In this document: in pieces, positions 9,122 through 19,431 of the stretch
Layout: each line of letters opens with the position of its first letter
How positions within the stretch are numbered: position 1 is the stretch's first letter
DNA from: Viridibacillus arvi
GTDB lineage: Bacteria > Bacillota > Bacilli > Bacillales_A > Planococcaceae
DNA length: 64,000 bases
Reading direction: 5' to 3'
Assembly: GCF_001274945.1 (NCBI RefSeq)
Contig: NZ_LILB01000001.1
Span: 1,897,012 to 1,961,011, forward strand
Made by a program: the position numbers and the translations under genes
The notes under the pieces: generated by a model
Database searches by the model: none
Told to the model about the DNA's origin: nothing
Seen by the model: the letters and a program-made list of their open reading frames with translations, nothing else

Positions 9122-10177
9122 CTACCTTACTTGAATAAACTGCTGTGTCCAGTAATGTTTATAAGGGCCACCGTTAGCATAACCTACTCCAATATGAGTA
9201 AAACGGCTATTTAGCATGTTTGCTTTATGACCTGGGCTATTCATCCAAGAATTCATAACATCTTTTGGCGATATTTGGCCAGCCGCAATATTTTCACCTG
9301 CATAGTAATAACTTATGCCGTAGTTACGCATCATATCAAACGGAGAACCGTATGTTGGACTAGTGTGGCTAAGGTATTGAAGATTACGCATGTCTTCTGA
9401 TTTAAGAGTAGCTGTTTTCTCTAGTCTTTTGTCTATTTTAAGTGGTTCTACTCCTACTTTTTTTCTTTCTACATTCACAAGATTAACTACTTGTTCGCTA
9501 AAAGTTACAGGTTCAGGTTTTGGTTCTGGTTTCTTTACAGGTTCTTTTTTATATGGTGATTTTAATTTACCTTTTTTATAAAGAATCCCATTGTATATGT
9601 ATTGAGAAAATGCTCCTCGTTTAACTAAATCACTTGCACCAAATTTTGTTGATGATTTTCGTTTACCAACACCGGAAGTAACAAATGCTTGTACATCTTT
9701 ATAAGCTTTATTTTTCTTAGATACATCTGAATACGACAGGTTTTTAACGGATTTTAATTTAAATGCCTTTGTTAACATTGTTGCCATTTCAATCTTCGTT
9801 ATTTTACCTTTTGGATTGAATTTTTTTGATTTCTTCCAAATTTTTTCGTCCACTAAAGTTGCAGCATATGGATATGCCTTACTCGATTTTTTTAAATCTG
9901 TAAATTTCGGATTAGGACGGTTCTTAGTAGAAAGTTTTAAAGCTTTAACAATTGCTTTCGCCGCATCTTCGCGTGTTACATAACTAGACGGTTTAAATTT
10001 GCTACCTTTATACCCCGTCATTATTTTTTTTGAAACTACATACTCAATTGCTTTTTTGTTTGAATGAGTTTTTGAAACGTCTTTAAATTTAACATTAGTC
10101 GCCGCAAATCCCGTTGTCGACAGCGTTCCTACCATAAAGATGATTGCAATCAAACATGAAAATATCTTCTTATACAT
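9122..10177 (-). CDS. Secreted S-layer-homology / CAP (SCP-PR1, YkwD-like) domain protein
   Basis: 351 residues. A signal peptide (lysine-rich start, hydrophobic core, cleavage near GFAA at about 23-26) is followed by three SLH-type repeats (about 28-205), which anchor proteins to pyruvylated cell-wall polymer. A Pro/Lys/Glu linker (KKPEPKPEP) leads into a CAP domain (about 225-350) with HTSP, GENIA and NSPGHKANML motifs. The protein is predicted to sit on the cell surface; the biochemical role of bacterial CAP domains is poorly known. It is monocistronic with terminators on both sides. Confidence 0.9.
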   Translation of the reverse strand: MYKKIFSCLIAIIFMVGTLSTTGFAATNVKFKDVSKTHSNKKAIEYVVSKKIMTGYKGSKFKPSSYVTREDAAKAIVKALKLSTKNRPNPKFTDLKKSSKAYPYAATLVDEKIWKKSKKFNPKGKITKIEMATMLTKAFKLKSVKNLSYSDVSKKNKAYKDVQAFVTSGVGKRKSSTKFGASDLVKRGAFSQYIYNGILYKKGKLKSPYKKEPVKKPEPKPEPVTFSEQVVNLVNVERKKVGVEPLKIDKRLEKTATLKSEDMRNLQYLSHTSPTYGSPFDMMRNYGISYYYAGENIAAGQISPKDVMNSWMNSPGHKANMLNSRFTHIGVGYANGGPYKHYWTQQFIQVR

Positions 10178-10370
10178 CGTACTTACTTCCCTTCTGTTGC
10201 TTTAATTGCCTAAACTTTAATGCACAACTTTATTATATTAATATAATTAAAAATAGTTTAATAGGACAAGAAGTACAATTTCTTATCAAATAAATGGATA
10301 ATTTAATAAACCTTATATTACATTTTAAAATAAATTACTCAGTTAATTTGTATTATTCTCCATAAAAAAA

Positions 10371-10405
10371 GACAGGGAAAGCATCTCATTCATGCTTTCC
10401 CTATC
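10371..10405 (-). terminator. Terminator after the BI-1 family gene
   Basis: Stem GACAGGGAAAGCAT / ATGCTTTCCCTATC with a minus-strand T-run at 10370-10364. The rest of 10178-10370 is AT-rich with no gene seen. Confidence 0.82.
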
Positions 10406-10415
10406 TTTTTATCAG

Positions 10416-11045
10416 TTAATCTCGATCTAGTATGTTTTTTAAATGGTAAATGAGTTTTAGTAATTCCGTGAATAAGTTGATGAAGTCCAAGTATAGATTT
10501 AATGCAACGAGTGGCACTTCTTCATCACTAATATAACTTCGAGCAATTTGATTCATATCATACAACGTATAACCGACAAACAGCATTACACCAATTGCAC
10601 TTGCAAAGACCATTACAATATCGCTAAAACCAACGAAAATCGTAATGATAGAAAAAATGATGACACCGATTAATACGATAAACAAAAATTTGCCCCAGTT
10701 ACCTAAATTACGTTTAGTATTATAACCAATAATACCTGCTACGATAAAGATTGCCGCTGTTGTACCGAAGATAACTAGTACTAAACTTCCACCTAATGCA
10801 CCGATGTAAAATTGGAGCAAGCTATATAATGTCACACCTGTTAAGAAAGCAAATAGGATGGATATCGATTTGCTCGCTTTTCTTGCTGCACGACTAAACA
10901 TAACGATTAACAGTAAAACAACCGTTGCGATACTAATAGGCATTACTAGTGATACGGGAACAAATACACCAGCAAATAGCCCGATTGCTGTGACTACCCA
11001 AAGCAATGTAAAAAACCGAAGAACTTTCGGAAATTGTGATTCCAT
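10416..11045 (-). CDS. BI-1/YccA (TMBIM) family membrane protein
   Basis: 209 residues with about seven hydrophobic segments. The TMBIM-like C-terminal part (ASAIGVMLFVGYTLYD, then VALNLYLDFINLF) is characteristic of the Bax-inhibitor-1 family, whose B. subtilis member YetJ is a pH-sensitive calcium leak channel. A strong GGAGAG site precedes ATG. It is a single gene; physiological role here is inferred from the family only. Confidence 0.88.
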   Translation of the reverse strand: MESQFPKVLRFFTLLWVVTAIGLFAGVFVPVSLVMPISIATVVLLLIVMFSRAARKASKSISILFAFLTGVTLYSLLQFYIGALGGSLVLVIFGTTAAIFIVAGIIGYNTKRNLGNWGKFLFIVLIGVIIFSIITIFVGFSDIVMVFASAIGVMLFVGYTLYDMNQIARSYISDEEVPLVALNLYLDFINLFTELLKLIYHLKNILDRD

Positions 11046-11206
11046 TAAATTTATCTCTCCTATATTGTTAAGCTACTTTTATTATAATTCTTTTTTAAAT
11101 AAATGTTTAATAGTATGGATATATCAAACTATCAAACCTCATTCCCTTTCGAACAATAGTGAAATTCTTCATTAGCTAAAACTATATGTTTATCTTACAC
11201 TTTTGC

Positions 11207-11240
11207 ATTCCATACTTCGATAACAGTTGAAATATTCAGC
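11207..11240. promoter_or_regulatory. Operator-like sequence upstream of the DMT transporter
   Basis: ATTCCATACTTCGATAACAG and the following 14 bases match the perfect-ended palindrome before the ArsR-type gene (12957-12990) at 25 of 34 positions. It lies just upstream of a TATAAT (11267-11272) that probably serves the transporter gene. Inferred: a binding site for the ArsR-type regulator. Confidence 0.55.
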
Positions 11241-11289
11241 GTTTATACTAGCTATAGATTAGTCATTATAATATGTAGGGAGATTGAAT

Positions 11290-12186
11290 ATGAATACTTT
11301 CAAATTTATACCGTTGATACTTTTAACGACATTTTTAATGGGTTCTTCTTTTGCAGTAGTTAAAATTGGTTTGCCTTATTCATCACCATTGTTATTAGCA
11401 GCATTACGCTTTACACTTGCTGGAATCATCATGGCAATAATCGTGATTATTTTAAAAAGACCTCATCCAACTTCAAAGGAAAGTTGGATAAAGTTGCTGA
11501 TAATAGGTAGTTTGCAAACAGCTGGCGTTATGGGCTGTATCTTTTTAAGTTTACGAACGATTACGGCTAGTGAATCCTCAATTCTCACTTTCACAAACCC
11601 ATTACTCGTTGTAGTATTCGGCACCATCTTTTCTCAAATACGCTATAAATATTATCAATGGATTGGCGTTCTTTTCGGTTTACTAGGCGTAAGTATTACG
11701 ATGGGAGCACAAATTGAATTTAAGATTGGTATTCTTTTTGGCATTCTATCTGCTATATTTTGGGCGATGGCCACATTATTAGCTAAAAAATGGGGAGCAT
11801 TTTTTGATAACTGGGTTTTATCCGCCTATCAGATGCTGTTTGGTGGATTAATATTATTACTTGGTAGTTTTACTCTTGAAGAGTCATTTTTCATTTTGAA
11901 TAGTAATTCAATATTCATTTTATTATGGCTAAGTATTATGTCATCCATTGTTCAATTTGCGGTCTGGTATTATCTTTTACAAAAAGGTGATCCAGGGAAA
12001 ACGAGTGCCTTTTTATTTTTAGCACCTTTTTTTGGTGTACTAACTGGATGGTTATTATTAGATGAACCATTATACCCTTCTCTTATAGTTGGTGGCCTAT
12101 TTATAATTATTGGTATTTATTTAGTCAATAGTAATTTCAAGCAAAAAAATAATCTAGTTCAAAGTACTATAAAAGTAAATGAATAG
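11290..12186 (+). CDS. EamA/DMT-family transporter
   Basis: 298 residues with ten predicted membrane helices in two EamA repeats (about 5-140 and 150-285). Repeat ends such as FLFLAPFFGVLTGWLLLDEP are typical of drug/metabolite exporters (RhaT/YdcZ-like). The start is taken at ATG 11290, 7 nt after GGGAG; an in-frame TTG lies two codons earlier. The shared operator-like site suggests control by the ArsR-type protein encoded convergently at 12252-12938. The exported compound is unknown. Confidence 0.87.
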   Translation: MNTFKFIPLILLTTFLMGSSFAVVKIGLPYSSPLLLAALRFTLAGIIMAIIVIILKRPHPTSKESWIKLLIIGSLQTAGVMGCIFLSLRTITASESSILTFTNPLLVVVFGTIFSQIRYKYYQWIGVLFGLLGVSITMGAQIEFKIGILFGILSAIFWAMATLLAKKWGAFFDNWVLSAYQMLFGGLILLLGSFTLEESFFILNSNSIFILLWLSIMSSIVQFAVWYYLLQKGDPGKTSAFLFLAPFFGVLTGWLLLDEPLYPSLIVGGLFIIIGIYLVNSNFKQKNNLVQSTIKVNE

Positions 12187-12203
12187 ATTTCGTTCAATCG
12201 TAA

Positions 12204-12239
12204 AACCCTCGCCTTATCTACATATTTAGGCGAGGGCTT
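12204..12239. terminator. Bidirectional terminator
   Basis: Stem AACCCTCGCCT / AGGCGAGGGCTT between the converging DMT and ArsR-type genes, with T-runs on both strands. Confidence 0.85.
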
Positions 12240-12251
12240 TTCATATCAACA

Positions 12252-12938
12252 TTACATATTTATATTGAAACTTTGTTTGAAACCTACTTTTCCTTTGTCG
12301 GTAATTTTTACAGCACGTATAGATGGCACTCGAACTATCCATCCTAAATCAAAAAAGTGTGTCATTAGTCCATGTCCTAAAGCACCTGCAAGATGATGTT
12401 GACGCTCACTCCAGTCTAAGCAAGCATGGGAAAATGAGCGGCGTTTTCTTTTTAGTTTATCTAAATCAATGCCTAATTCAGTAAAGAATTGTTCTCCTTT
12501 AAGAGTAACTATAAATTCTCTCTCTTCTTTTTTTAGATAACCTGAATGCAACATCGATTCGGTTAAGTTTATGCCTAATTTACCAGCTAAATGGTCATAG
12601 CAAGTTCTAGCTTCCTGAAGTAATTTTACTTGGCTAGATTGTTTTAATGAACGAACTTCAGGAGGTGGCGAAATGGCAAGAAAAGATTCCAATATACGTG
12701 CAACTTCTCCACCCACCAGTTGATAATAGCGATGACGTCCCTGTTTCTCTACTTTCACCAAATTACCTTCTACTAATTTTGCTAGGTGAAAGCTCGCTGT
12801 TTGAGGTGTTACAGCAGCCATATAAGCTAATTCACTGGCTGTATGAAAACGCCCATCCATTAAACTTGTAAGTATTGTTGCTCTTGAGGTTTCTCCAAGG
12901 AGAGAAGCAACTTCAGCCACATTGGGATTTATACTCAT
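12252..12938 (-). CDS. ArsR-type winged-helix regulator with C-terminal extension
   Basis: 228 residues. The N-terminal HTH (about 8-85) has ASELAYMAAVTPQTASFHLA, a recognition-helix pattern of the ArsR family, followed by the wing KQGRHRYYQL. No cysteine metal-binding motif (ELCVC) is seen. The roughly 130-residue C-terminal part is not a classical ArsR feature and may bind an organic ligand. The start is ATG 12938, with AAAGG 9 nt upstream. A palindrome lies immediately upstream, and a related copy precedes the DMT transporter, so autoregulation and control of the exporter are inferred. Confidence 0.85.
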   Translation of the reverse strand: MSINPNVAEVASLLGETSRATILTSLMDGRFHTASELAYMAAVTPQTASFHLAKLVEGNLVKVEKQGRHRYYQLVGGEVARILESFLAISPPPEVRSLKQSSQVKLLQEARTCYDHLAGKLGINLTESMLHSGYLKKEEREFIVTLKGEQFFTELGIDLDKLKRKRRSFSHACLDWSERQHHLAGALGHGLMTHFFDLGWIVRVPSIRAVKITDKGKVGFKQSFNINM

Positions 12939-12956
12939 TTCCAACACCCTTTCCGC

Positions 12957-12990
12957 ATTCCATATTTCGATTATAGTGGAAGTATGGAAT
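12957..12990. promoter_or_regulatory. Palindromic operator before the ArsR-type gene
   Basis: Ends ATTCCATA / TATGGAAT are perfectly inverted over a 34-bp site; 12 of the outer 14 positions per arm are symmetric. It begins 19 bp upstream of the start codon, so a bound protein would block initiation or early elongation. Confidence 0.62.
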
Positions 12991-13158
12991 CCCTACAATA
13001 TTCACCAAAAACACTCAGCTTTATCGTATCTATTTCAAAACCCTTTGAAGTATTAGTGAAATAACCCCGTGTCTTTAATTTTAAAATTAATTATCTTTGC
13101 AACTATTGTTGTTTTCAAACGTATATAGGGTATCATATCTATTCAGGAGGTATTGTAT

Positions 13159-13467
13159 ATGTTCATAATCCCAACTATTATTGCTTTTTTATATGAATTA
13201 TTATTAGCTATACCTATTTTAGGTGGAGCTATTATGATTGGTTCTGGATATTCAGCTTTAACGACTGCGCTTGTTATTCACGTAATCGTTCTTGTTCTAC
13301 GCTTTGTGACTGGTCACTCAAAAGTTGTACCTATTTTAGCGATTATTTTAACTTTACTGACTTGGATTCCTATCCTTGGATGGACTATTCATATTTTAAT
13401 CGCCGTTGCTTATTTCATTGATTTTTTTATGGGTTTAGGCAAAAGTTCGATTAAAAGGGATTTTTAA
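13159..13467 (+). CDS. Small membrane protein of unknown function
   Basis: 102 residues with three strongly hydrophobic segments (about 5-22, 28-52, 60-90) and a basic C-terminus (KSSIKRDF). AGGAGG lies 8 nt before ATG 13159, which is preferred over an in-frame TTG at 13153. It is monocistronic, followed by a strong terminator. I do not recognise the family beyond a general resemblance to small Bacillales membrane proteins. Confidence 0.75.
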   Translation: MFIIPTIIAFLYELLLAIPILGGAIMIGSGYSALTTALVIHVIVLVLRFVTGHSKVVPILAIILTLLTWIPILGWTIHILIAVAYFIDFFMGLGKSSIKRDF

Positions 13468-13484
13468 ATTAATCAATTTATAGT

Positions 13485-13518
13485 ACACAGTTTCAATTCC
13501 GCAAAATTGAAACTGTGT
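13485..13518 (+). terminator. Terminator of the small membrane protein gene
   Basis: Perfect 14-bp stem ACACAGTTTCAATT / AATTGAAACTGTGT followed by ATTTTTGT. Confidence 0.88.
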
Positions 13519-13560
13519 ATTTTTGTGCGAACTAAACCTTGCGCTATAAAAAATGAAAAA

Positions 13561-13596
13561 ACCACATCCTCTCTCCAATTACAGAGAAGATGTGGT
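13561..13596 (-). terminator. Terminator of leuS
   Basis: Stem ACCACATCCTCTCT / AGAGAAGATGTGGT (one mismatch) with a minus-strand T-run at 13560-13556. Confidence 0.87.
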
Positions 13597-13633
13597 TAGT
13601 CTGCTAAACAGCAGAAGTATTATGTGGTAAAGC

Positions 13634-16048
13634 TTAAATCGCTACAATATTCACAAGTTTCCCAGGAACAGCGATAATTTTCTTAATTTCTTTACCCTCA
13701 ATTAGTTCTGCAATTTTTTCATCTGCTAATGCAATTTCTTGTAAGTCCTCGCGAGATGCGTCTTTTGCTACTAATATCTTGGTTTTTACTTTACCGTTTA
13801 CTTGCACTACTACTTCGACTTCATCGTCAGTTAATTTCGACTCATCAAATGTTGGCCATGAAGCGTACGTTAATGTTTCTGCTTTACCAAATTTCGCCCA
13901 TAACTCTTCTGCAATGTGAGGAGCAATTGGCGCTAACATTTTAACAAAGCCTTCAGCATAAGCTGTTGGCACGACATCTGCTTTGTAGCAATCATTGATG
14001 AATACCATCATTTGTGAAATAGCCGTGTTGAAACGGATATGCTCGTAGTTTTCAGTTACTTTTTTCACTGTTTGGTTATACACTTTTTCTAAAGTAGCAT
14101 CATCTGAAGCTTGGATTTTATCTGATAGTGATCCATCTTCATTGATAAATAGACGCCAGATACGATCTAAGAAGCGTCGTGCTCCATCAAGGCCATTTTC
14201 AGACCATGGAATAGATGCTTCAAGTGGGCCCATGAACATTTCGTAAAGTCGAAGTGTATCTGCACCGTGGCTCGCAATAATATCGTCAGGGTTTACTACA
14301 TTCCCTTTTGATTTAGACATTTTTTCATTACCTTCTCCTAAAATCATCCCTTGGTTGAATAGTTTTTGGAAAGGCTCTTTAGTTGGTACAACACCTAGAT
14401 CGTACAATACTTTATGCCAGAAACGAGCATATAGTAAATGCAGAACAGCGTGCTCTTGACCACCAATATAAATATCAACTGGTAACCAGCGTTTTAATAA
14501 TTCTGGATCCGCAAGCATTTCATCATTTGTTGGATCAATATAACGTAGGAAGTACCAACTAGAACCAGCCCATTGTGGCATAGTATTAGTTTCTCGACGA
14601 CCTTTTTTACCTGTTACAGGGTCAACTACATTTACCCACTCTTCAATATTCGCAAGAGGTGATTCTCCAGTTCCACTTGGGCGGATATCATCAGTTTTAG
14701 GTAAAATAAGAGGTAGCTCTGATTCATCAAGCGTTGTTACTTCGCCATCTTCCCAATGAATAACTGGGATTGGCTCTCCCCAATAACGTTGGCGACTAAA
14801 TAACCAGTCACGTAAACGATAAGAAATTTTCTTTTCACCTACGCCTTTTTCTTCTAACCACTCAATCGCTTTAGCAATCGCTTCTTCCTTGCCTAAACCA
14901 TCAAGGAATCCAGAGTTAACATGTTTACCTTCTCCAGCATATGCTTCTTTTTCGATATCTCCACCCGCTACAACTTCAACGATTGGTAAATCGAATTGTT
15001 TTGCAAATTCGTAGTCACGTTCATCGTGAGCAGGAACTGCCATGATTGCACCTGTACCATATGTTGCAAGTACATAGTCAGCGATCCAAATCGGCATTTT
15101 CTCACCATTAATCGGATTGACTGCATAAGCGCCTGTGAAGACACCCGTTTTTTCTTTTGCAAGGTCAGTACGTTCAAGGTCAGATTTCATTTTCACTTCA
15201 TCTAGGTATGCTTCAACTGATGCTTTTTGTGCATCTGTTGTAATTTCAGCTACTAGTTTATGTTCAGGAGCAAGTACTGCATAAGTAGCACCAAATAATG
15301 TGTCCGGGCGTGTTGTAAATACACGGAACGATTGATTTGTGCCATCTACTGTATATGCCACTTCTGCGCCTTCAGAGCGACCAATCCAGTGACGTTGCAT
15401 ATCTTTAATATTTTCTGGCCAATCTACATCTTCTAAATCGTCAACTAAACGATCAGCATAAGCAGTAATTTTAAGCATCCATTGTTTCATAGGACGGCGT
15501 TCAACAGGGTGTCCACCACGTTCAGATTTACCGTCAATTACTTCTTCATTAGCAAGTACTGTACCAAGTGCTGGGCACCAGTTAACAGCTACCTCATCAA
15601 TATAAGCTAAACCTTTTTTGTATAGTTGAACGAAAATCCATTGAGTCCATTTATAGTAGCTTGGATCTGTTGTATTGATTTCGCGATCCCAGTCATACGA
15701 GAAGCCAAGTTCTTGAATTTGACGTTTAAATGTCGCAATATTTTTTGCTGTAAATTCAGCTGGATCATTACCCGTGTCTAAAGCGTATTGTTCAGCAGGT
15801 AGTCCGAATGCATCCCAACCGATTGGGTGAAGGACATTATAGCCTTGCATACGTTTGAAACGACTTAAAATATCTGTTGCTGTATAACCCTCAGGGTGTC
15901 CAACATGTAGACCCGATCCTGATGGATAAGGGAACATATCTAGTGCATAAAATTTTGGCTTTGATTCATCATTGACAGTTTTAAATGTATTATGTTCTGC
16001 CCAATATGATTGCCATTTCTTTTCGATCTCTTGATGATTGAAATTCAA
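13634..16048 (-). CDS. leuS: Leucyl-tRNA synthetase
   Basis: Class I synthetase charging tRNA-Leu. The HIGH-type motif appears as [16 protein letters not shown] near the N-terminus, the CP1 editing domain as [12 protein letters not shown] and [11 protein letters not shown], and the KMSKS motif as [13 protein letters not shown]. With a TTG start at 16048 (GGAGG 8 nt upstream) the protein is 804 residues, the length of the B. subtilis enzyme; the frame open to 16078 would put the Shine-Dalgarno inside the gene. Expression is controlled by the upstream T-box. Confidence 0.97.
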   Translation of the reverse strand: MNFNHQEIEKKWQSYWAEHNTFKTVNDESKPKFYALDMFPYPSGSGLHVGHPEGYTATDILSRFKRMQGYNVLHPIGWDAFGLPAEQYALDTGNDPAEFTAKNIATFKRQIQELGFSYDWDREINTTDPSYYKWTQWIFVQLYKKGLAYIDEVAVNWCPALGTVLANEEVIDGKSERGGHPVERRPMKQWMLKITAYADRLVDDLEDVDWPENIKDMQRHWIGRSEGAEVAYTVDGTNQSFRVFTTRPDTLFGATYAVLAPEHKLVAEITTDAQKASVEAYLDEVKMKSDLERTDLAKEKTGVFTGAYAVNPINGEKMPIWIADYVLATYGTGAIMAVPAHDERDYEFAKQFDLPIVEVVAGGDIEKEAYAGEGKHVNSGFLDGLGKEEAIAKAIEWLEEKGVGEKKISYRLRDWLFSRQRYWGEPIPVIHWEDGEVTTLDESELPLILPKTDDIRPSGTGESPLANIEEWVNVVDPVTGKKGRRETNTMPQWAGSSWYFLRYIDPTNDEMLADPELLKRWLPVDIYIGGQEHAVLHLLYARFWHKVLYDLGVVPTKEPFQKLFNQGMILGEGNEKMSKSKGNVVNPDDIIASHGADTLRLYEMFMGPLEASIPWSENGLDGARRFLDRIWRLFINEDGSLSDKIQASDDATLEKVYNQTVKKVTENYEHIRFNTAISQMMVFINDCYKADVVPTAYAEGFVKMLAPIAPHIAEELWAKFGKAETLTYASWPTFDESKLTDDEVEVVVQVNGKVKTKILVAKDASREDLQEIALADEKIAELIEGKEIKKIIAVPGKLVNIVAI

Positions 16049-16124
16049 TGATTTCTCCTCCTTAAAATAATAAAACAAGCTTCGCCATATATTTTGTCAT
16101 AATATTCCTATACTTTAGACAAAA

Positions 16125-16325
16125 TAAAAACTCCCGTCCCTAGAACAAGGGACGAGAGCTTAAAAAGGTTCCCGCGGTACCACCCAAATTAGTGTATTAC
16201 ACTCAACTTGATTCCTTAACGCGGAAAACGGCTTTGGTTACACTTGTATTCACCATTGCAGACTCCAAGGCGAGTTCAATTTATCCATTTACTAGCTTAC
16301 ACCACCCGCTAGCTCTCTTGAAAAT
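16125..16325 (-). promoter_or_regulatory. T-box leader of leuS (Leu, CTC specifier)
   Basis: The minus strand carries the T-box sequence GGGTGGTACCGCGGGAACC (16185-16167), followed by the terminator stem CTCTCGTCCC / GGGACGGGAG (16158-16131) and a T-run. Upstream, Stem I (from about 16325) contains GAACTCGCC with the Leu codon CTC at 16274-16272 in the specifier position. Uncharged tRNA-Leu would stabilise the antiterminator and allow leuS read-through. Confidence 0.93.
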
Positions 16326-16544
16326 CAAATAAATTTACTATTCCTTATCATAGTCTTGTTATATTGAATCTAATTCTAATCGAATTGAGCCAAAATGACA
16401 AGCAATTTAAAAATCTTGGAAATAAAAGGGTTATGATGTTCAGATCGAAGTTTTCTTTATAATATGTAAAGGGTTCGATTTCTACCCTATTTATATGTGA
16501 AGAAAAGGATATCAATAAAGTACACGAATTATTTTTAATGTAAA

Positions 16545-16578
16545 AAAAGAAAGGCATATCTTACTATGCCTTTCTTTT
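16545..16578. terminator. Terminator of scoAB
   Basis: Stem AAAAGAAAGGCATA / TATGCCTTTCTTTT. No gene is supported between 16340 and 16545 beyond the T-box promoter region. Confidence 0.82.
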
Positions 16579-16594
16579 TTATATAGGATATCAC

Positions 16595-17251
16595 TTATCT
16601 AATAACTACATTTTCCTGGACATTTTCTACATTTAAATCAGCCCCAGTAGCTGCAATAACTTCTTCTACTGTATACCCTTCAAATACTTCTCTTAATACC
16701 AGTCCTATAGGTGTTACATCAATAACAGCGCGATCCGTAATGATTTTGTCGACAACAGATTTTCCTGTTAACGGTAGTTCACAAGTCTTTTTAATCTTAG
16801 CAGAGCCATCTTTTGCTACATGCTCCATTATTACAATAATTTTCTTTGCACCATGTACTAAGTCCATTGCTCCGCCCATACCTTTAATCATTTTCCCTGG
16901 AATCATCCAATTGGCTAGGTCACCTGTTTCAGATACTTCCATTCCACCTAAAATGGCTACATCAATATGGCCACCGCGGATCATCGCAAATGATTCAGCA
17001 TTGCTAAAAAAAGCAGAGCCAGGAATAGTTGTAACCGTTTCTTTCCCTGCATTTATCAAATCAGGATCTACTTCATCCTCTGTCGGATATGGTCCTATTC
17101 CTAATAACCCATTTTCTGATTGTAAAATTACTTCTTTATTTGAAGCTATATAATTAGCCACTAATGTTGGCATACCAATTCCTAAATTGACATAATTCCC
17201 GTCAGCAATTTCCTGCTCCGCACGACGTGCAATTATTTCTCTTACATTCAT
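16595..17251 (-). CDS. scoB: 3-oxoacid CoA-transferase subunit B
   Basis: 218 residues; beta subunit of the succinyl-CoA:3-oxoacid (or butyrate-acetoacetate) CoA-transferase. The catalytic glutamate motif [12 protein letters not shown] is at about 45-56, and [15 protein letters not shown] follows. It lies 19 bp after the A subunit gene and forms the two-gene operon. It allows use of acetoacetate or other 3-oxoacids by transferring CoA. Exact acyl specificity cannot be read. Confidence 0.92.
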   Translation of the reverse strand: MNVREIIARRAEQEIADGNYVNLGIGMPTLVANYIASNKEVILQSENGLLGIGPYPTEDEVDPDLINAGKETVTTIPGSAFFSNAESFAMIRGGHIDVAILGGMEVSETGDLANWMIPGKMIKGMGGAMDLVHGAKKIIVIMEHVAKDGSAKIKKTCELPLTGKSVVDKIITDRAVIDVTPIGLVLREVFEGYTVEEVIAATGADLNVENVQENVVIR

Positions 17252-17270
17252 ATCTCAAAGTCCCCTTTCT

Positions 17271-17960
17271 TTAAGAACGAATCATTAAGCGTTCAATTCT
17301 TTTTTCTTGTTTCGCCTGAAATAGGCCTTGTACGTAAATGCTTGGTGTCTGCACTTGGTTAGGGTCAATGTCACCCGGCTTCACTAGTTCCTCTATTTCA
17401 GCAATCGTAAATCGTCCAGCTGCAGCCATGATTGGATTAAAGTTTTGTGCTGTTTTGTTATAAATTAAATTACCAAAACGATCTGCCTTAGCTGCTCTTA
17501 TTAATGAAAAGTCTGCACGTAAGGCTTCCTCTAAGACATATTCCTTACCATCGAATATGCGTGTTTCCTTCCCTTCTGCAATAGGAGTCCCCACTCCCGC
17601 AGGTGTATAAAATGCTGGAATCCCTGCTCCACCTGCACGAATTTTCTCCGCTAGTGTACCTTGTGGTGTCAGTTCTACCTCAATTTCACCAGATAGTACT
17701 TGACGCTCGAATTCCTTATTCTCACCCACATAAGAACCAATCATTTTCTTTATTTGTTTTTTATGTAGTAGTAATCCAAGTCCCCAATCATCAATGCCGC
17801 AATTGTTAGAAATGATGGTTAAGTCTTTCACTTCTTTTTCAACTAAAGCTAGAATGAGTTGCTCTGGAATACCAACTAAGCCAAATCCACCCACCATGAG
17901 TGTCATACCATCTTGAATATCAGCAATCGCTTCACTTGCAGAAGTATAAATAGGCTTCAT
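17271..17960 (-). CDS. scoA: 3-oxoacid CoA-transferase subunit A
   Basis: 229 residues; alpha subunit partner of the adjacent scoB. The CoA-binding glycine-rich segment [16 protein letters not shown] is at about 18-33, and [16 protein letters not shown] near 110 is typical of the family. The start MKPIYTS at 17960 has AGGGG 8 nt upstream; the in-frame GTG at 17981 does not. Confidence 0.92.
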   Translation of the reverse strand: MKPIYTSASEAIADIQDGMTLMVGGFGLVGIPEQLILALVEKEVKDLTIISNNCGIDDWGLGLLLHKKQIKKMIGSYVGENKEFERQVLSGEIEVELTPQGTLAEKIRAGGAGIPAFYTPAGVGTPIAEGKETRIFDGKEYVLEEALRADFSLIRAAKADRFGNLIYNKTAQNFNPIMAAAGRFTIAEIEELVKPGDIDPNQVQTPSIYVQGLFQAKQEKRIERLMIRS

Positions 17961-18073
17961 CTTCACTACCCCTTTCTTCACTTGAAATTTCTCCCTCTTT
18001 CATTTTCTCAAACATGTAACAAATATTCAAATTCTAGCAAATATATATATTTATGTAGTATTTTATGCAAATA

Positions 18074-18106
18074 AAAAACTGAGAATCTCAAAGACTCTCA
18101 GTTTTT
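18074..18106 (-). terminator. Terminator overlapping the 3' end of the yttB-like gene
   Basis: Stem AAAAACTGAGA / TCTCAGTTTTT with a minus-strand T-run; its upstream arm encodes the last codons and stop of the MFS gene. Confidence 0.82.
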
Positions 18107-19266
18107 TTCTCTTTTAGCGGTCGATCATACACGACATAAGGTACTATAGCAATCGCAAGGAAAATTGTTAAAACAATGAACATAATATGCATACCTAATT
18201 GATCAGCCAGCACACCACCTATAAAAGGTCCTACCATTCGTCCTATCATCGCAGCACTATTTACAACCCCTTGATAAAATCCATCTCGTCCTTTGGGCGC
18301 TAACGTGCTAGCAATTGTAGGAATTGCTGGCCATACGAACATTTCTCCAAAAGTCAAAATGATAATTGCAACCATGAACATTTGGAATGATTCTGCAAAG
18401 CTCACTACAATAAAGGATACGATATAGATGGAAATCCCTAACACTAGTTGCGCTTTCATAAGATGTTCCAATTTTTTTACAATCGGATTAATCAGTGGTT
18501 GCCCGATTACAATCAATAATCCATTTACAGTCCAAAGCAAACTATATTGCTTCAATGAAATACCTAAATCTTGTGTATAAGATGAAATTGTTGTCGTCCA
18601 TTGTGAATAGGCAATCCAACTGAATAGGAAACCAGATGATATTATTAATAGTGCGATAAAAGAAGATTTATCTTTCACACGCTTACTTTCACTCACAACA
18701 GATGTTGGCCCCATTGATTGTTCACCCATGGACCGGAAACCAAAAAAGGCAATGAAAAAGAACACTACGTACATTAGTAAATTCGCACTAAATAAATAGT
18801 CAAAGCTATACGACGCTACAACTCCTGCAAGAGCTGGACCAATCGCTACACCTAAGTTTTGAGCTAAGTAAATGGCATTAAATCCACGCCGCCCTCCTTC
18901 TGGCCAAGCAGTACCTACCATTGCGAACATACTTGGGAATACAACCCCACCACTAAAACCAATAAGCGTTAAAAACCACACGTAATGAGGCCATCCATGC
19001 CAAATTGTTAAGCAGATTAGACCTAAAATTGTCACAATAATTCCAAACATGATCGCCTTATAACCGCCATAACGATCAAATAAATAACCACCTAGTAAGT
19101 TTCCAACAACACCTGCAGCAGCATTTGCCATTAACACAAGCCCTGCAACAGAGAGAGATTGCCCTAGATGATCATGCATATAAATTGTATTTAAAGGCCA
19201 TAAAAATGAACTACCTGTAACATTTACAAGCATACCAATTATTAATAGCCAGACACTTTTTGGCAT
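18088..19266 (-). CDS. MFS transporter (YttB-like)
   Basis: 392 residues with 12 predicted helices. The loop 2-3 motif GGYLFDRYGGYKA is at about 58-70, and the C-terminal half contains GRMVGPFIGGVLADQLG. In B. subtilis an MFS gene (yttB) sits next to ytqA/ytqB, as here, which supports a YttB-like assignment. Substrate unknown. It is divergent from mnmL, with about 165 bp between. Confidence 0.85.
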   Translation of the reverse strand: MPKSVWLLIIGMLVNVTGSSFLWPLNTIYMHDHLGQSLSVAGLVLMANAAAGVVGNLLGGYLFDRYGGYKAIMFGIIVTILGLICLTIWHGWPHYVWFLTLIGFSGGVVFPSMFAMVGTAWPEGGRRGFNAIYLAQNLGVAIGPALAGVVASYSFDYLFSANLLMYVVFFFIAFFGFRSMGEQSMGPTSVVSESKRVKDKSSFIALLIISSGFLFSWIAYSQWTTTISSYTQDLGISLKQYSLLWTVNGLLIVIGQPLINPIVKKLEHLMKAQLVLGISIYIVSFIVVSFAESFQMFMVAIIILTFGEMFVWPAIPTIASTLAPKGRDGFYQGVVNSAAMIGRMVGPFIGGVLADQLGMHIMFIVLTIFLAIAIVPYVVYDRPLKEKKTESL

Positions 19267-19431
19267 CCCCTTACCCCCATTATTTCGTATAACTAAATAA
19301 TCTTATTTCATTTCCATTATTTCAACAACCCCATAAAGCTTTTTTCTATTAATTTTTTTCACTTGAAATAAAATGATTCGATGAATTGGCCATTCCCATG
19401 TTAAAATAGTTCGTTAGAGGAGTGAAAACGC

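Noticed and set aside
16348..16557. A minus-strand 69-codon ORF upstream of leuS
   Set aside because: No SD, composition unlike protein, and it runs into the leuS promoter/scoAB terminator region.
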